A stretch of 64,000 nt of DNA, from contig NZ_CP013630.1 in assembly GCF_001664485.1 (NCBI RefSeq), forward strand, positions 1,553,001 to 1,617,000, in the 5' to 3' direction. Below the pieces are notes generated by a model. The model saw only the letters and a list, made by a program, of their open reading frames with translations, was not told where the DNA came from and ran no database searches. Below, one piece after another: positions 8,305 to 18,440 of the stretch. This stretch comes from Rhizobium sp. N324. GTDB lineage: Bacteria > Pseudomonadota > Alphaproteobacteria > Rhizobiales > Rhizobiaceae. Every line of letters starts with the position of its first letter. Position 1 is the stretch's first letter. The translations under genes were made by a program, and so were the position numbers.

Positions 8305-9192
8305 ATGGCTTTGCAGTCCATGACCGGTTTTGCGCGGCGCGAGGGAACGAGCGGCCGCTGGCGCTGGGCATGGGAACTGCGCTCGGTCAACGGCAAGGGC
8401 CTCGACCTGCGGCTGCGCCTGCCGCCTGGCCTCGAACGCATGGAGGCCGACGTCCGCCGCCTTGCCGGCGAAAGCTTCAGCCGCGGCAACCTGCAGGCAT
8501 CCCTGTCCGTCACCGCCGACGAGAACCGCTTCGAGGCCGTGCTGAACAGGCAGGCGCTCTCAGCCGTGCTTGCGATGCGCGAGCAATTGGACGGCGTGAT
8601 CGATCCGGCGCCGCTGAAGCTCGACACGCTGCTGCTGGTGCGCGGCATCGTGGAGTTTCGCGAAGGCGAGGATGGCGAGGAAGCACTCGCTGCCCGTGAC
8701 GCCGATATCACTGCCGGCCTGTTGGCAGCCCTTGCCGATCTCCGGGCCATGCGCGAACAGGAAGGCTCGGCGCTGACCCGCATTCTCCTCGACCATGTGA
8801 CGACGATCGAAGGCCTGACGCGCACGATCGAGGCCGATCCCTCACGCTCGCCGCAGGAGATTGCCGCGCGGCTTACCGCGCAGGTCGCCTTGCTGATGGA
8901 CGGCATGGCCGCGCTCGACCGCGACCGGCTGCATGCAGAAGCCGCACTGCTGGCGACCAAGGCGGATCTGCGCGAAGAAATCGATCGTCTGAAGGCGCAC
9001 GTTGCCGCAGCACGCGATCTCCTGGTGAAAGATGGCCCTGCCGGCCGCCGGCTGGACTTCCTTGCACAGGAATTTAACCGCGAATCGAATACCATCTGCT
9101 CGAAGTCGAATGCCTCGGCGGTCACCGCCGCCGGCATCGAGCTGAAAGTCGTGATCGACCAGTTCCGCGAGCAGGTCCAGAATTTGGAGTAA
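8305..9192 (+). CDS. yicC: YicC/YloC family endoribonuclease
   Basis: 295 aa. The N-terminal MTGFARRE and the C-terminal block (LDFLAQEFNRESNTI, then SKSNASAV) are the two conserved ends of the YicC family, whose members have been shown to be endoribonucleases. The centre is a coiled-coil-like helical region. It starts 18 nt after mltG with GGAGG in front, and gmk follows after 3 nt, so mltG-yicC-gmk is one transcript. Linkage of yicC to gmk is widespread in bacteria. Confidence 0.93.
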   Translation: MALQSMTGFARREGTSGRWRWAWELRSVNGKGLDLRLRLPPGLERMEADVRRLAGESFSRGNLQASLSVTADENRFEAVLNRQALSAVLAMREQLDGVIDPAPLKLDTLLLVRGIVEFREGEDGEEALAARDADITAGLLAALADLRAMREQEGSALTRILLDHVTTIEGLTRTIEADPSRSPQEIAARLTAQVALLMDGMAALDRDRLHAEAALLATKADLREEIDRLKAHVAAARDLLVKDGPAGRRLDFLAQEFNRESNTICSKSNASAVTAAGIELKVVIDQFREQVQNLE

Positions 9193-9195
9193 GAC

Positions 9196-9854
<659 letters not shown>

Positions 9855-9858
<4 letters not shown>

Positions 9859-10682
9859 AGACTGTTTGCCAGAAGGCAGAATTCCTCGACCGACAGGGTC
9901 TCCGCCCGCCGCGCCGGATCGATCCCGGCCTTGACGAGCAGTCTCTCGCCGCCGAGCGGTTTGAGGCTCTGGCGCAGCATCTTGCGGCGCTGACCGAAGG
10001 CGGCCTGCGTCACTCTTTCCAGATTGGCAACGGCGCAGGGGATGGGGTTTTCCCGCGGCGTCAGATGCACCACCGTCGAAGTTACCTTCGGCGGCGGCGT
10101 GAAGGCTTGCGGCGGCACGTCGAAGGCCATGCGCGCCTGCGTCCGCCAGCCGCAGAGCACGCCGAGCCGGCCGTAATGGTCGTCGTCTTCCGAGGCGACG
10201 ATACGCTCGCCGACTTCCTTCTGAAACATCAGCGTCAGCGACTGCCAGAACGGCGGCCAGGCCTTCGGCAGCAGCCAGTTGACCAGAAGCTGCGTACCGA
10301 CATTGTAGGGCAGGTTGGCGATGATCTTGATCGGGCCTTCCGGCGCCAAGGCCTCGAAATCGGTCTTCAGCGCATCGCCTTCGATCACCTCCAGCCGGCC
10401 GGGATAGTGATCGGCGATCTCGGCGAGCGCCGGCAGGCAGCGTGTATCCCGCTCGACGGCGATAACCTTTTTGGCGCCGAGCGCCAGGATTGCCCGCGTC
10501 AGCCCGCCCGGGCCGGGGCCGACCTCGAAGACGGTCGCCTCGTCGAGCGCGCCCGCCGTGCGGGCGATCTTCTGCGTCAGGTTGAGGTCGAGCAGGAAGT
10601 TCTGCCCGAGCGCCTTGCGTGCGTCGAGGCCGTGACGCTGGATGACGTCGCGAAGCGGCGGCAGGCCATCAAGTGCTGCCAT
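9855..10682 (-). CDS. rsmA: 16S rRNA (adenine1518/1519-N6)-dimethyltransferase
   Basis: 275 aa, also known as KsgA. It dimethylates two adjacent adenines at the 3' end of 16S rRNA during small-subunit maturation. SAM-binding motif I is [14 protein letters not shown] and the catalytic motif IV is ANLPYNV. The N-terminal [13 protein letters not shown] is typical. The ATG shares one base with the pdxA stop (TGATG), so the two are translationally coupled. The order surA-pdxA-rsmA is conserved across proteobacteria. Confidence 0.97.
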
Positions 10683-11710
10683 CAGCGGCGGCTTTCCGCA
10701 CTGCGGCCGAGCTGGGCGGCGAGCTTCAGCGCCGCAACCAGGCTCTGCTCCCGCGCCAGTCCCTTGCCGGCGATGCCGAAAGCGGTGCCGTGATCGGGCG
10801 AGGTGCGCACGAAGGGAAGCCCGAGCGTGACGTTGACGCTGTCGTCGAAACCGAGCGCCTTGGCCGGGATCAGCGCCTGATCGTGATACATGCAGACGGC
10901 GACGTCATATCGCGCCCGCGCCTCGTCGTGGAACATCGTGTCGGCGGGCAGGGGGCCGATCGCATCGATGCCCTCGTCGCGCAGGCGCTCGATCGCCGGG
11001 CGGATGACATCCTCGTCCTCCCTGCCGATCGTCCCGCCTTCGCCCGCATGCGGGTTGAGACCGGCGACGGCGAGCCGCGGCGCCTCGATGCCGAAGCGCT
11101 GCCTCAGGTCTTCATGGGCGATCCGGCAGGTTTCGACGATCAGGTCGCCGCTCAGCGCCTGCGGCACGTCCCGGACCGGAATGTGGATGGTGACGGGAAT
11201 GGCCCGAAGCTTCGGTCCCGACAGCATCATCACAGGCGTCACCGGCCTGCCGGTCGCCCTGGCGGCGAGATCGGCGAGAAATTCGGTATGGCCGGGAAAC
11301 CGGAAGCCGGCCTCGTAGAGCACGGATTTGGCGATCGGGTTGGTCACGACCGCAAGCGCCTCGCGGTTAATGACAAGCGACACGGCTTTCTCGATCGCCG
11401 CGATCGTGCCTTTCGCTGACGCCGCATGCGGCTCGCCGGCCACCACTTCGATACCGGCCGGCACCGTCATGACCGGCAGCGCGTCGGCAAATAGGCCGGC
11501 CGCCTCGCTGGTTTTATCGACCCCGCGGATCGAAACCGAAAGATTGAGCTGCCGGGCTCGCAATGCCAAGACATCGGGATCGCCGATCAGGAAGAAAGGC
11601 GGCAGCCCGAGTTCGCGCCGCCGGAGCCAGGCCATCAGCGTAATATCCGGCCCGATGCCGGCGGGGTCGCCCTGGCTCAGCGCAAGCGGTTGCGAAAACG
11701 GTATCGTCAT
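10682..11710 (-). CDS. pdxA: 4-hydroxythreonine-4-phosphate dehydrogenase
   Basis: 342 aa. It oxidises 4-phosphohydroxy-L-threonine in the DXP-dependent pyridoxal phosphate pathway. Seen are the N-terminal [11 protein letters not shown], the metal-site HTEFLADLA and [11 protein letters not shown], and the C-terminal [10 protein letters not shown]. It lies 6 nt after the surA-like gene and one base into rsmA, within the lptD-surA-pdxA-rsmA operon. Its length and motifs are normal. Confidence 0.96.
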   Translation of the reverse strand: MTIPFSQPLALSQGDPAGIGPDITLMAWLRRRELGLPPFFLIGDPDVLALRARQLNLSVSIRGVDKTSEAAGLFADALPVMTVPAGIEVVAGEPHAASAKGTIAAIEKAVSLVINREALAVVTNPIAKSVLYEAGFRFPGHTEFLADLAARATGRPVTPVMMLSGPKLRAIPVTIHIPVRDVPQALSGDLIVETCRIAHEDLRQRFGIEAPRLAVAGLNPHAGEGGTIGREDEDVIRPAIERLRDEGIDAIGPLPADTMFHDEARARYDVAVCMYHDQALIPAKALGFDDSVNVTLGLPFVRTSPDHGTAFGIAGKGLAREQSLVAALKLAAQLGRSAESRR

Positions 11711-11716
11711 CGCAGA

Positions 11717-12661
11717 TCAACGATAGGCGATCTGCGCCTTTTTGCGCAGTTCATCCAGATACTTCTTGCTGTTTTCGTTTTCCGGGCTGGCGTCCTTGTC
11801 GGCCTTGGCCTTGCCGAGATCTTCCTGGCGGAAGACCATCTCGGCCGCCTGGTCGTCGGAAACCTGGCGCTGGCTGCAGATCGCCAGATATTCGACGCCC
11901 TTGTCGGTGACGCGGGTTCCTGTCGTATTGCCTTTGGCCTGCTCGACCAGCGGCTTCCAATCCGGCGGGATTTCGGGGGCGAGCATCCGGCCGAGATCGC
12001 GCACGGAAACATCGCGCATCGTCGCGGCAAAGACCTTTGCCTGGTCGCAGCCCGGAAATTTCGCGCGCGACGCCTCGGCCTCGCCCTTGCGCTTGCCGGT
12101 GATGGCGTTGCGCTTGGCCTGCGGAATGACGAAGATGATCTGCTGCAGCATGTATTCGGTCGTCACCGGCTTCTGCTTGTTGTTCTGCATCATGCGCGAG
12201 ACGAGATCATAGTTCGACAGCCGCGAGGTCGAACCGTAGCGCGCGTTGACGACCCGCGGCCAGCTCATCTGCACGGCGATGAAACCCTTGAAATGGTCGA
12301 CGCCGACGCCGGCGCGATCGAGGATCTGCGACATCTGCGCGACGGAAAGCTTGTTGCCGGCCGAAAAGCGCGCGAAGGACGCATCGACGTCCTGCTGCGA
12401 AACCGACATATGGACGCGGGAAACCTCCTGGCGCTTGAGCGCCTCGTCGATCAGTTGCTCCTCGGCAGCCTTGGCGTCGGCCTTGGTATGCTGCAGGCGC
12501 AGGAAGGCCTGGCGTTTGGCGACGTCGCCGCTGGTGATGGCGGTGCCGTTCACCACGGCCTTGACCTCGCTTGCGGCAAGTGCAGGAGCGGCAACACCCG
12601 TCAGCAAGGCAAGCGCCGCCCCGGCGAGGAACTTGGTTATGGCTTTTTTCGCGTCAATCAT
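11717..12661 (-). CDS. SurA N-terminal domain periplasmic chaperone/isomerase-like protein
   Basis: 314 aa with a signal peptide of about 29 residues ending APALA. Residues 30-150 resemble the SurA N-terminal chaperone domain (SEVKAVVNGTAITSGDVAKR). The C-terminal half corresponds in position to the parvulin-type isomerase domain but is degenerate and ends in a charged tail. SurA escorts outer-membrane proteins such as LptD through the periplasm, and this gene sits directly after lptD. At 314 aa it is shorter than E. coli SurA, consistent with a single degenerate isomerase domain. A GGGAGGT ribosome site precedes the ATG. Confidence 0.88.
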   Translation of the reverse strand: MIDAKKAITKFLAGAALALLTGVAAPALAASEVKAVVNGTAITSGDVAKRQAFLRLQHTKADAKAAEEQLIDEALKRQEVSRVHMSVSQQDVDASFARFSAGNKLSVAQMSQILDRAGVGVDHFKGFIAVQMSWPRVVNARYGSTSRLSNYDLVSRMMQNNKQKPVTTEYMLQQIIFVIPQAKRNAITGKRKGEAEASRAKFPGCDQAKVFAATMRDVSVRDLGRMLAPEIPPDWKPLVEQAKGNTTGTRVTDKGVEYLAICSQRQVSDDQAAEMVFRQEDLGKAKADKDASPENENSKKYLDELRKKAQIAYR

Positions 12662-12826
12662 CTGTTGACCTCCCGATAGCGCCGCGAGACGTTGTTCGCG
12701 GCGTTTTTTACCACAGTGCGAGACACGCGGCCAAACCCCTATGCCTCAGATATCGACTGGCGGCAATGTCCTGCACAGGCATACGGCGAAAGAATGGCTT
12801 CAGGCCATGTTTGCGCCGGCCGCCCG

Positions 12827-15157
12827 TCACTCAAGGGTGTTTGTACCGATCTTGATGTCGCCGAGCGTCCGGAAGGTCAGCCTTGCGCCGATCGTCCAGT
12901 CGCTGGCCGACTCGTCGTCGGAGTCCCGGGTATCGGTATAGGCGATCGTGAAGATCGTGCATTCGTCCTCATAGGAGAGACCGAGCGTCCGGCGGCTGAG
13001 CACATCATTGTTCAGATCCCAGGCGATGCCGCCGAAGATCGACCAGTAATCCTTGAACTTGACTTTGCTGCTGGTCTGGATCTCGTCGTTGTCCTCGGCA
13101 AAGCCATAGGCCGGCTGGGCGCTGAGATGGGTGTAGGTCACCTGCGTCTGGAAGGTGTCGTTCTGGTAGGCCGTCGTCAGGTCGCCGCGGCGGAACTCGA
13201 AATCCTTCTCGTCGAGGCGGTAGGAGGCCGCGACGGAAACGCCGTACGGTGTTTCGACGCCGCCAAGGCCGACATAGTCGGAACGGTCGGTCTCCAGGCC
13301 GGAATCCGCACCGACATTGACCAGGTCATCGGTTGCAAAGGAGTTCTGGCCGGCAATCTGATAGGATTGTCCGAAGATGCCGTGCAGTTTGTAGCCGCTG
13401 TCGAACGTCCCGGTATACTGGATGCCGACATTGGCGCGGGTGCCGCCTTCGACGCGGTCGTAGCCTGAGAACTTATCGCGATCGAACAGCGAGGTGGCGT
13501 CGAAGACGAAGCTCTGCGCATCCTCGTTCGGCAGCCGGCCGGCGAGCTGCTCGTCGGGGCGGGCATAGATCTGCGCGATCGGTTCGAGAATATGGGTGCT
13601 GTTCTCCGTCGTCATCAGGATCGGATAGCGCAGATCCAGCCCGGCGGTGAACATCGAGCGGGTGGCGGAATTGTCGTCGAGATAGTTGCCGGAGTACCCT
13701 GTGGGGCTGTCCATGTTGAGCGCGAAGGCGTCGCCGCGCGCGGCCAGAAGCGGCGTGATCACCAGGCCGGTCGGCGTGACGTAGGTGCGTTTCCACTGCA
13801 GTTCGGCCGTCAGGCGCGAGGTCTGTCCCTTCAGGCCGCGGAATCGGTCGAAACCGTCGACGGTGGTAAGGAAATCGTCATGGGTGCGCGAAATATTCGT
13901 CAGGTTGACATCCGCCGACAGTTCGCCGCCGGCAAGCGGCTGCGGCGCCACATAGTGGTAGTCGAGCGACGGATAGACGATCGCCTGCTGTTTTTCGGCC
14001 GTGTTCGTCCGATCGGCATCCTGGACGTCGAAATAGAACGCCCGCATGTCGAAATAATTGCGTTTCCCAAGTCCCGTCAGGTAGATCTGGTTCGTGCGAT
14101 CCGTGGCGGTGAAATCCCGCAGCTTGTATGTTTTCGAGAAGTTGTTGTCGCTCTGCACCATGACGTCCCAGCCGAACGTCCAGCGCGGATTGATGCGGAA
14201 TTCGGCCTTCGAGGCGACCATGCCACGCCGACTGGCTTCGGCATCGCTGGTGCCGGAGCTGAAATTGTCCGGCTTTGCCTGGTCTATGCCGGCGACGCGC
14301 AGGATATGCGTACCGTTTTCGAAGCGCTGGCGGAATTCGCCTTCGACGAGGAAGCCCTGGGCGGTGTAGCCGGTGGTGGTGACCGTCGCGTCCATGCTCG
14401 GCGAGATCACGTAATAATAAGGAATCGAAAGTCCGAAGCCGAGATTCTGCGACAGGCTCATCGTCGGGAAGAGAAAGCCCGACTTGCGCTTCACCGTATT
14501 GTCGGGGACCTCGATGAACGGCAGGAAGGCGATCGGATAGCCGAGCAACTCGAAACGCGCACTTTCCAGACGGATCGTGTGGGTCACGCCGTTCTGGATC
14601 ACGCGCTTGGCCTTGACCTGCCAGAAAGGCGCGCGCTTCGGATCTTCGGCGCAGGGAAGGCAGGCGGTGTAGACGCCCTTGTTGAGAATCATCATCGTGC
14701 CGCCGACACGCTGGCCGCTTTCGGCGACGATACGCGTATTGTCGGAGGTTTCGATGCGCAGCGAGTTCAGGAACCCGTCGGCGAAATTGTCGGTCACGTC
14801 TAGGTTGTCGGCATAGATGCGGTTGCCGTCCGGGCTGACCAGCTCGACATTGCCGAGCGCCATCATCCGGCCGGTCTTCTGGTTGTACTCGACCTTCTGC
14901 GCGACCATCTTGTAGCCGGCATAATTGATCTGCACGCCGCCGACCGCCGACACCAGATCGGCGTCACGGTTATAGACGAGTTCATTGGCCGAAAGCAGGA
15001 GCTTGGCCCCTTCCGGAATCTTCTTCCCAATATCTTGAGCGGACGTATTGGCCTGGCCGTAGGAGACCGGGACACTGCCGAAATAGGAACATAGAGTCGC
15101 GCCGACGAGCAGGGCAACCAACTGTTTACTAAAATACTTGCGGTCGCCTGCCGCCAC
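12827..15157 (-). CDS. lptD: LPS-assembly outer membrane protein LptD
   Basis: The best start is the GTG at 15157, which shares one base with the lptG stop and follows a strong CAGGAGGAC site; the frame runs 22 codons further up inside lptG, but those residues are not signal-like. This gives 776 aa with a signal peptide, an N-terminal OstA/jellyroll domain (about residues 50-180, with YNRDADLVSAVGGVQINYAG) and a large beta-barrel. A Cys pair near residues 165-168 (YTACLPCAEDP) is present. LptD inserts LPS into the outer leaflet. It forms an operon with lptG and lptF upstream and the surA-like gene downstream. Confidence 0.95.
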   Translation of the reverse strand: MAAGDRKYFSKQLVALLVGATLCSYFGSVPVSYGQANTSAQDIGKKIPEGAKLLLSANELVYNRDADLVSAVGGVQINYAGYKMVAQKVEYNQKTGRMMALGNVELVSPDGNRIYADNLDVTDNFADGFLNSLRIETSDNTRIVAESGQRVGGTMMILNKGVYTACLPCAEDPKRAPFWQVKAKRVIQNGVTHTIRLESARFELLGYPIAFLPFIEVPDNTVKRKSGFLFPTMSLSQNLGFGLSIPYYYVISPSMDATVTTTGYTAQGFLVEGEFRQRFENGTHILRVAGIDQAKPDNFSSGTSDAEASRRGMVASKAEFRINPRWTFGWDVMVQSDNNFSKTYKLRDFTATDRTNQIYLTGLGKRNYFDMRAFYFDVQDADRTNTAEKQQAIVYPSLDYHYVAPQPLAGGELSADVNLTNISRTHDDFLTTVDGFDRFRGLKGQTSRLTAELQWKRTYVTPTGLVITPLLAARGDAFALNMDSPTGYSGNYLDDNSATRSMFTAGLDLRYPILMTTENSTHILEPIAQIYARPDEQLAGRLPNEDAQSFVFDATSLFDRDKFSGYDRVEGGTRANVGIQYTGTFDSGYKLHGIFGQSYQIAGQNSFATDDLVNVGADSGLETDRSDYVGLGGVETPYGVSVAASYRLDEKDFEFRRGDLTTAYQNDTFQTQVTYTHLSAQPAYGFAEDNDEIQTSSKVKFKDYWSIFGGIAWDLNNDVLSRRTLGLSYEDECTIFTIAYTDTRDSDDESASDWTIGARLTFRTLGDIKIGTNTLE

Positions 15158-16245
15158 TAGCCGTCCTCCTGATGAAGCAGAATAGTCGCACCCAAGGCCA
15201 GCGCGACGATCACCGGTATCCACGTCGCCACGAAGGGAGGCACGACTCCACTGCTTCCGAATGCCTTTACAAGCACGGTGATGACATAAAGCATGAAGCC
15301 CGAAAGGATGCCACCCAGAATCACCGAGCGGGATTGGTTGAACCGGCTAAATTTTAGGGACACTGTTGCAGCAATGAAAGTCATGGCCACCAACAGCAAC
15401 GGCTGGGACAACAGGGAGTTGAATTGCGTCTCCAGCGCCTTGGTCGAGATGCCGAAGGATTTGGCCGCGGCGATGCGGTTGGAAAGGTCAAAGAAACCAA
15501 TTGTTTCCGGCGCTGTCAGCCGCTCCTGGACGAAGTCCTGTTTCAGATTGGTGCGAAGTTGAACCGAAGCTTTACGCATCGGTATTTCGCCAGGCTTGCG
15601 CTCGACAACGTTGTTAAGTTGCCAGTAACCATCTTCCAATTTAGCCGTCGCGGCGTCCTGTCTCAGAATGACCTGACCGCTTGAATCGAAATGGATCAGC
15701 ACGGCGTCGATCAGCTTGGTTCCATTCTCCTGAACCGTATGAGCGCCGATGATGACATCGTCCCGGCCGCTGATCTGGCGCAGCCACGGAATCTGCGGCG
15801 CCTTGCGCAGAACCGCGTTCTCGCCGCGCCAGTCGGATTCGACGAGCAGCGCCTGGCGCTGCCCCCAGGCGGCAAGCGGGTTGAGCGCTGTCATCGTCAG
15901 CAGGCCGAGTATCAGCGAGCCGGCGATGAAGGGGAACATGAACTGCCAGACCGAAATGCCGGCGGCGCGCGTGACGACGAGCTCATATTTGCGGTTGAGC
16001 CCGATCAATACCGTCATGCCGACGAACAGCGCGATGAACGGCACCGTCTGCTGCAGGATGAGCGGCAGGCGCACGGCGGTCATCAGAATGCCGCCGCCGA
16101 TCGTGTAGCCGGGCAGGCCCGACATCCGGCCCGCCGTCTCGCTGAAATCGAGAAGGAAGGAAATCGCCGAGACGCCGATCAGGAACCAGCCCATCGTCAC
16201 CAGGTAGCGGCGAAAGAAATAACGCGACAATGTTCCGAACATCAT
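15157..16245 (-). CDS. lptG: LPS export ABC transporter permease LptG
   Basis: 362 aa of the YjgP/YjgQ family. Three membrane helices at each end flank a periplasmic jellyroll domain. The protein begins MMFGTLSRYFFRRYLV, and the last helix ends just before the stop. With LptF it forms the inner-membrane part of the LptB2FG complex that extracts LPS. Its start overlaps the lptF stop by 4 nt (ATGA), and its stop overlaps the lptD start by one base. lptB, lptA and lptC are not in the window. Confidence 0.95.
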   Translation of the reverse strand: MMFGTLSRYFFRRYLVTMGWFLIGVSAISFLLDFSETAGRMSGLPGYTIGGGILMTAVRLPLILQQTVPFIALFVGMTVLIGLNRKYELVVTRAAGISVWQFMFPFIAGSLILGLLTMTALNPLAAWGQRQALLVESDWRGENAVLRKAPQIPWLRQISGRDDVIIGAHTVQENGTKLIDAVLIHFDSSGQVILRQDAATAKLEDGYWQLNNVVERKPGEIPMRKASVQLRTNLKQDFVQERLTAPETIGFFDLSNRIAAAKSFGISTKALETQFNSLLSQPLLLVAMTFIAATVSLKFSRFNQSRSVILGGILSGFMLYVITVLVKAFGSSGVVPPFVATWIPVIVALALGATILLHQEDG

Positions 16246-17423
16246 TGGGCGGCATCTCCGCCGGTCCTGCCGGTTGCGGCAAGCAGCCTTTCCTGCGTCC
16301 GTCTCCAGAAAGACGACATCCGGTCGCGAATGAAGGACGGGACGGCCAGTCGTTTGTGCAGGCCGAGGAAGACGATCGAGATGATGCTGCTGACGATCGG
16401 TATGGCATAAAGAACGACGATATATTCAGGATCGGTATCGATCTGATTGGCAGCGTAAAACGCCGCCCATCTGAGCGCGAAGGCATAGGCGAGGGCGCTC
16501 ACCATCGGATGCAGCCGCGCTTCGCGGTGCGAGCGTGCATCACCGGCAATCGCCAGCGAAAACAGCGCGAAGACGACAGGCAGGACCCAGTCCGTCAGCC
16601 GCCGATGCAGTTCGGCGCGATAGCTCTGCGGGCGGATCGTATAGTCCTTGTCGGCCGGATCCGGATTGAGCAGGAACCACAGGTCGCGGTCGCTGGCGCG
16701 CAGCGTCGCCTGGCCGCGATTCTCCGTCATGTCGGAGAGGTCGAAGGAATAGGAATCGAAATTGATGACCGAGACATTGCCGTCGGGCGTTTTGCGGTGC
16801 ACCTCGCCCTGATGCATGATCAGCGTCGTGCCCGTATCGTCGACGGCGCCCTCCTTCGCATAATAGATCAGCTCGTAGGCCGGATCGCGCTCGTCGGCGA
16901 CGAAAAGGCCCTTCAGCATGCGGCCGGCCATTCGCTTCGAGATCTGCACGTAAAGGCCTTCATCAAGCTTGCGGAAGGTCTTTTCTTCGATCACCGAAGA
17001 CAGCAGATCGGCATAGGTCTCGGCGATCATCTGGCGCACGACGGTCTTTGCGCGCGGCTCGACGACGTTGTCGACGAAGAAGGAAAAGAGGCTGACGACG
17101 GCGGCAAGCAGCAGGATCGGGCGGATCAGCACGCTGCGCCGCGCCCCGGCCGCGTCGATGACGGTCAGCTCGGAATCGTTGTTCATCGTCGTCAGCGTCT
17201 GGGTAATCGCGATGACGAGGGCGAAGGGCAGGACAACAGGAATGATCGACGGCAGGATCATCGTCGCGAGCTTGGCGAACGAACCGATCGACTGGCCGCT
17301 GTCGGTCACCAGGTTGATGCGCTGCAGAACCTGAGTCGTCCAGATGATCGCCAGAACGGGCAGGAGGGCCACGAGAAACATCTGGCCGACGCGCCGCAAT
17401 ATGTATGTCTCGAGTAGTTTCAT
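16242..17423 (-). CDS. lptF: LPS export ABC transporter permease LptF
   Basis: I start at the ATG at 17423 (MKLLETYILRRVGQMF), 393 aa. The frame runs 27 codons further upstream, but those residues are unlike the family and the ATG has a GGGCAGG ribosome site. It has the YjgP/YjgQ architecture: membrane helices at about residues 15-35, 60-85 and 100-120, a periplasmic domain, and three further helices. It pairs with LptG and is first gene of lptF-lptG-lptD. A perfect inverted repeat at 17485-17504 lies in its promoter region. Confidence 0.94.
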   Translation of the reverse strand: MKLLETYILRRVGQMFLVALLPVLAIIWTTQVLQRINLVTDSGQSIGSFAKLATMILPSIIPVVLPFALVIAITQTLTTMNNDSELTVIDAAGARRSVLIRPILLLAAVVSLFSFFVDNVVEPRAKTVVRQMIAETYADLLSSVIEEKTFRKLDEGLYVQISKRMAGRMLKGLFVADERDPAYELIYYAKEGAVDDTGTTLIMHQGEVHRKTPDGNVSVINFDSYSFDLSDMTENRGQATLRASDRDLWFLLNPDPADKDYTIRPQSYRAELHRRLTDWVLPVVFALFSLAIAGDARSHREARLHPMVSALAYAFALRWAAFYAANQIDTDPEYIVVLYAIPIVSSIISIVFLGLHKRLAVPSFIRDRMSSFWRRTQERLLAATGRTGGDAAQ

Positions 17424-17484
17424 GCCTGCCCTTGAAAGCACCTGCACGCCCAAACGGCTTTGCAGGAGAAACCCTCTACGCTCT

Positions 17485-17515
17485 TTGTCGCCGTATTGCG
17501 ACAAGCTGGTGTCAA
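17485..17515 (-). promoter_or_regulatory. lptF upstream region: inverted repeat next to a TTGACA element
   Basis: The arms TTGTCGC (17485-17491) and GCGACAA (17498-17504) are perfectly complementary around a 6-bp spacer. On the minus strand a TTGACACC element lies immediately upstream (17508-17515), so a regulator bound here would cover the promoter spacer. No good -10 was identified. The position 60-90 bp before lptF suits an operator. Confidence 0.4.
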
Positions 17516-17523
17516 AAATTCAT

Positions 17524-18297
17524 TCAATTTTCAGAATTTTTTTGATGCTGTTGCGACTCAGTTAACGCCAGCAACGCGGCGAAGACGACAAGCGATGAAA
17601 GCCATCCGAGAACGACGTCGGAAAGGTAGTGCGCGCCGAAGGATAGCCGCATCGCAGGCGTCAGGATCGAGATCGCCGCCAGGGGTGCTGCCACCGCATA
17701 CCGTAATGATTTCGGCACGAATAGCAGCAGGCAGAAAAGCCAGCCGGCGCTCGCGGCCTCGCCAGAGATGAACGAACAGTTCGAAACGCATTTTCCGGCA
17801 AGCGAACCGGCCTCGACGAAATGCAGCGCGCCGCCGAAAATGTCCGTCTGTATCGGCCGCGGCCGGCCCCAATGTTCCTTCAGCACGACATTGACGAGCA
17901 GTACCGGTCCGATCAGCAGCGTTCCCAACGCCACTTTCAGCTTGCGCGCCCGTTCGGCGTTGAAGGTCGCGCCGTGCTGCTGGTAGCATTCGATGAATTT
18001 CCACGCCATCACGATGGCCACCACATAGGGCAGGCGGAAGAAGATGGTGCGCAGCAGGTCGAAGTTCCCCGAGTCGCGATAGGGAAAGCCGCCGCAGATG
18101 CTTCCGGCCGCAGCCGTCGGGTCGCAATCCGTGGCCAGAAAAAAAAGCTGGGAAAAGTAGATGTCTATCCCGGGAAAGGCGCGGAAGGCGGCAAGCAGCG
18201 CCCACCACACCCAGAACAACAGCATGAATGCACCGAAAGTCGTTTTAGGCAGGCGGACGACCGGCCCCCGCGGGCGATTTTTCGAAAAAACTGTCAA
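17524..18297 (-). CDS. lpxF: PAP2-family phosphatase, LpxF-like (lipid A 4'-phosphatase candidate)
   Basis: 257 aa from a TTG start that is not certain; no strong ribosome site is visible and no other start fits. About six membrane helices. PAP2 motif 1 is KEHWGRPRP, motif 2 is CSFISGEAAS and motif 3 is MRLSFGAHYLSDVV. The Glu in place of the usual His in motif 2 (SGE, not SGH), the preceding KCVSNC cysteine pair and GPVLLVNVVLKEHWGRPRP resemble, from memory, the lipid A 4'-phosphatase LpxF of Francisella rather than ordinary PAP2 enzymes. Rhizobium lipid A is known to lack phosphate. The place beside the LPS export genes fits, though it lies upstream of the lptF promoter. Confidence 0.65.
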   Translation of the reverse strand: MTVFSKNRPRGPVVRLPKTTFGAFMLLFWVWWALLAAFRAFPGIDIYFSQLFFLATDCDPTAAAGSICGGFPYRDSGNFDLLRTIFFRLPYVVAIVMAWKFIECYQQHGATFNAERARKLKVALGTLLIGPVLLVNVVLKEHWGRPRPIQTDIFGGALHFVEAGSLAGKCVSNCSFISGEAASAGWLFCLLLFVPKSLRYAVAAPLAAISILTPAMRLSFGAHYLSDVVLGWLSSLVVFAALLALTESQQHQKNSEN

Positions 18298-18373
18298 CGC
18301 GAATATCTACGAAACTGACGAAAACATGGGGGCCGTGATGGCCGCGGGCGACCATAACAATTGTCGCCAGCCA

Positions 18374-18402
18374 TTGACAGACCCGCCAAACGCGAAATTA
18401 TC
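18374..18402 (+). promoter_or_regulatory. Promoter candidate for pepA-holC
   Basis: TTGACA (18374-18379) is followed after 17 bp by ATTATC (18397-18402), about 40 bp before the pepA start. The -35 is perfect and the -10 only fair. The divergent lpxF-like gene begins about 75 bp upstream. Confidence 0.5.
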
Positions 18403-18440
18403 CGCCGGGAACGGATTTCAAGAATCCCTGCGGAGAAGAC

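Noticed and set aside
12827..15223. lptD starting 22 codons earlier at 15223
   Set aside because: Those codons lie within lptG; a GTG at 15157 has a strong ribosome site and is followed by the signal peptide.
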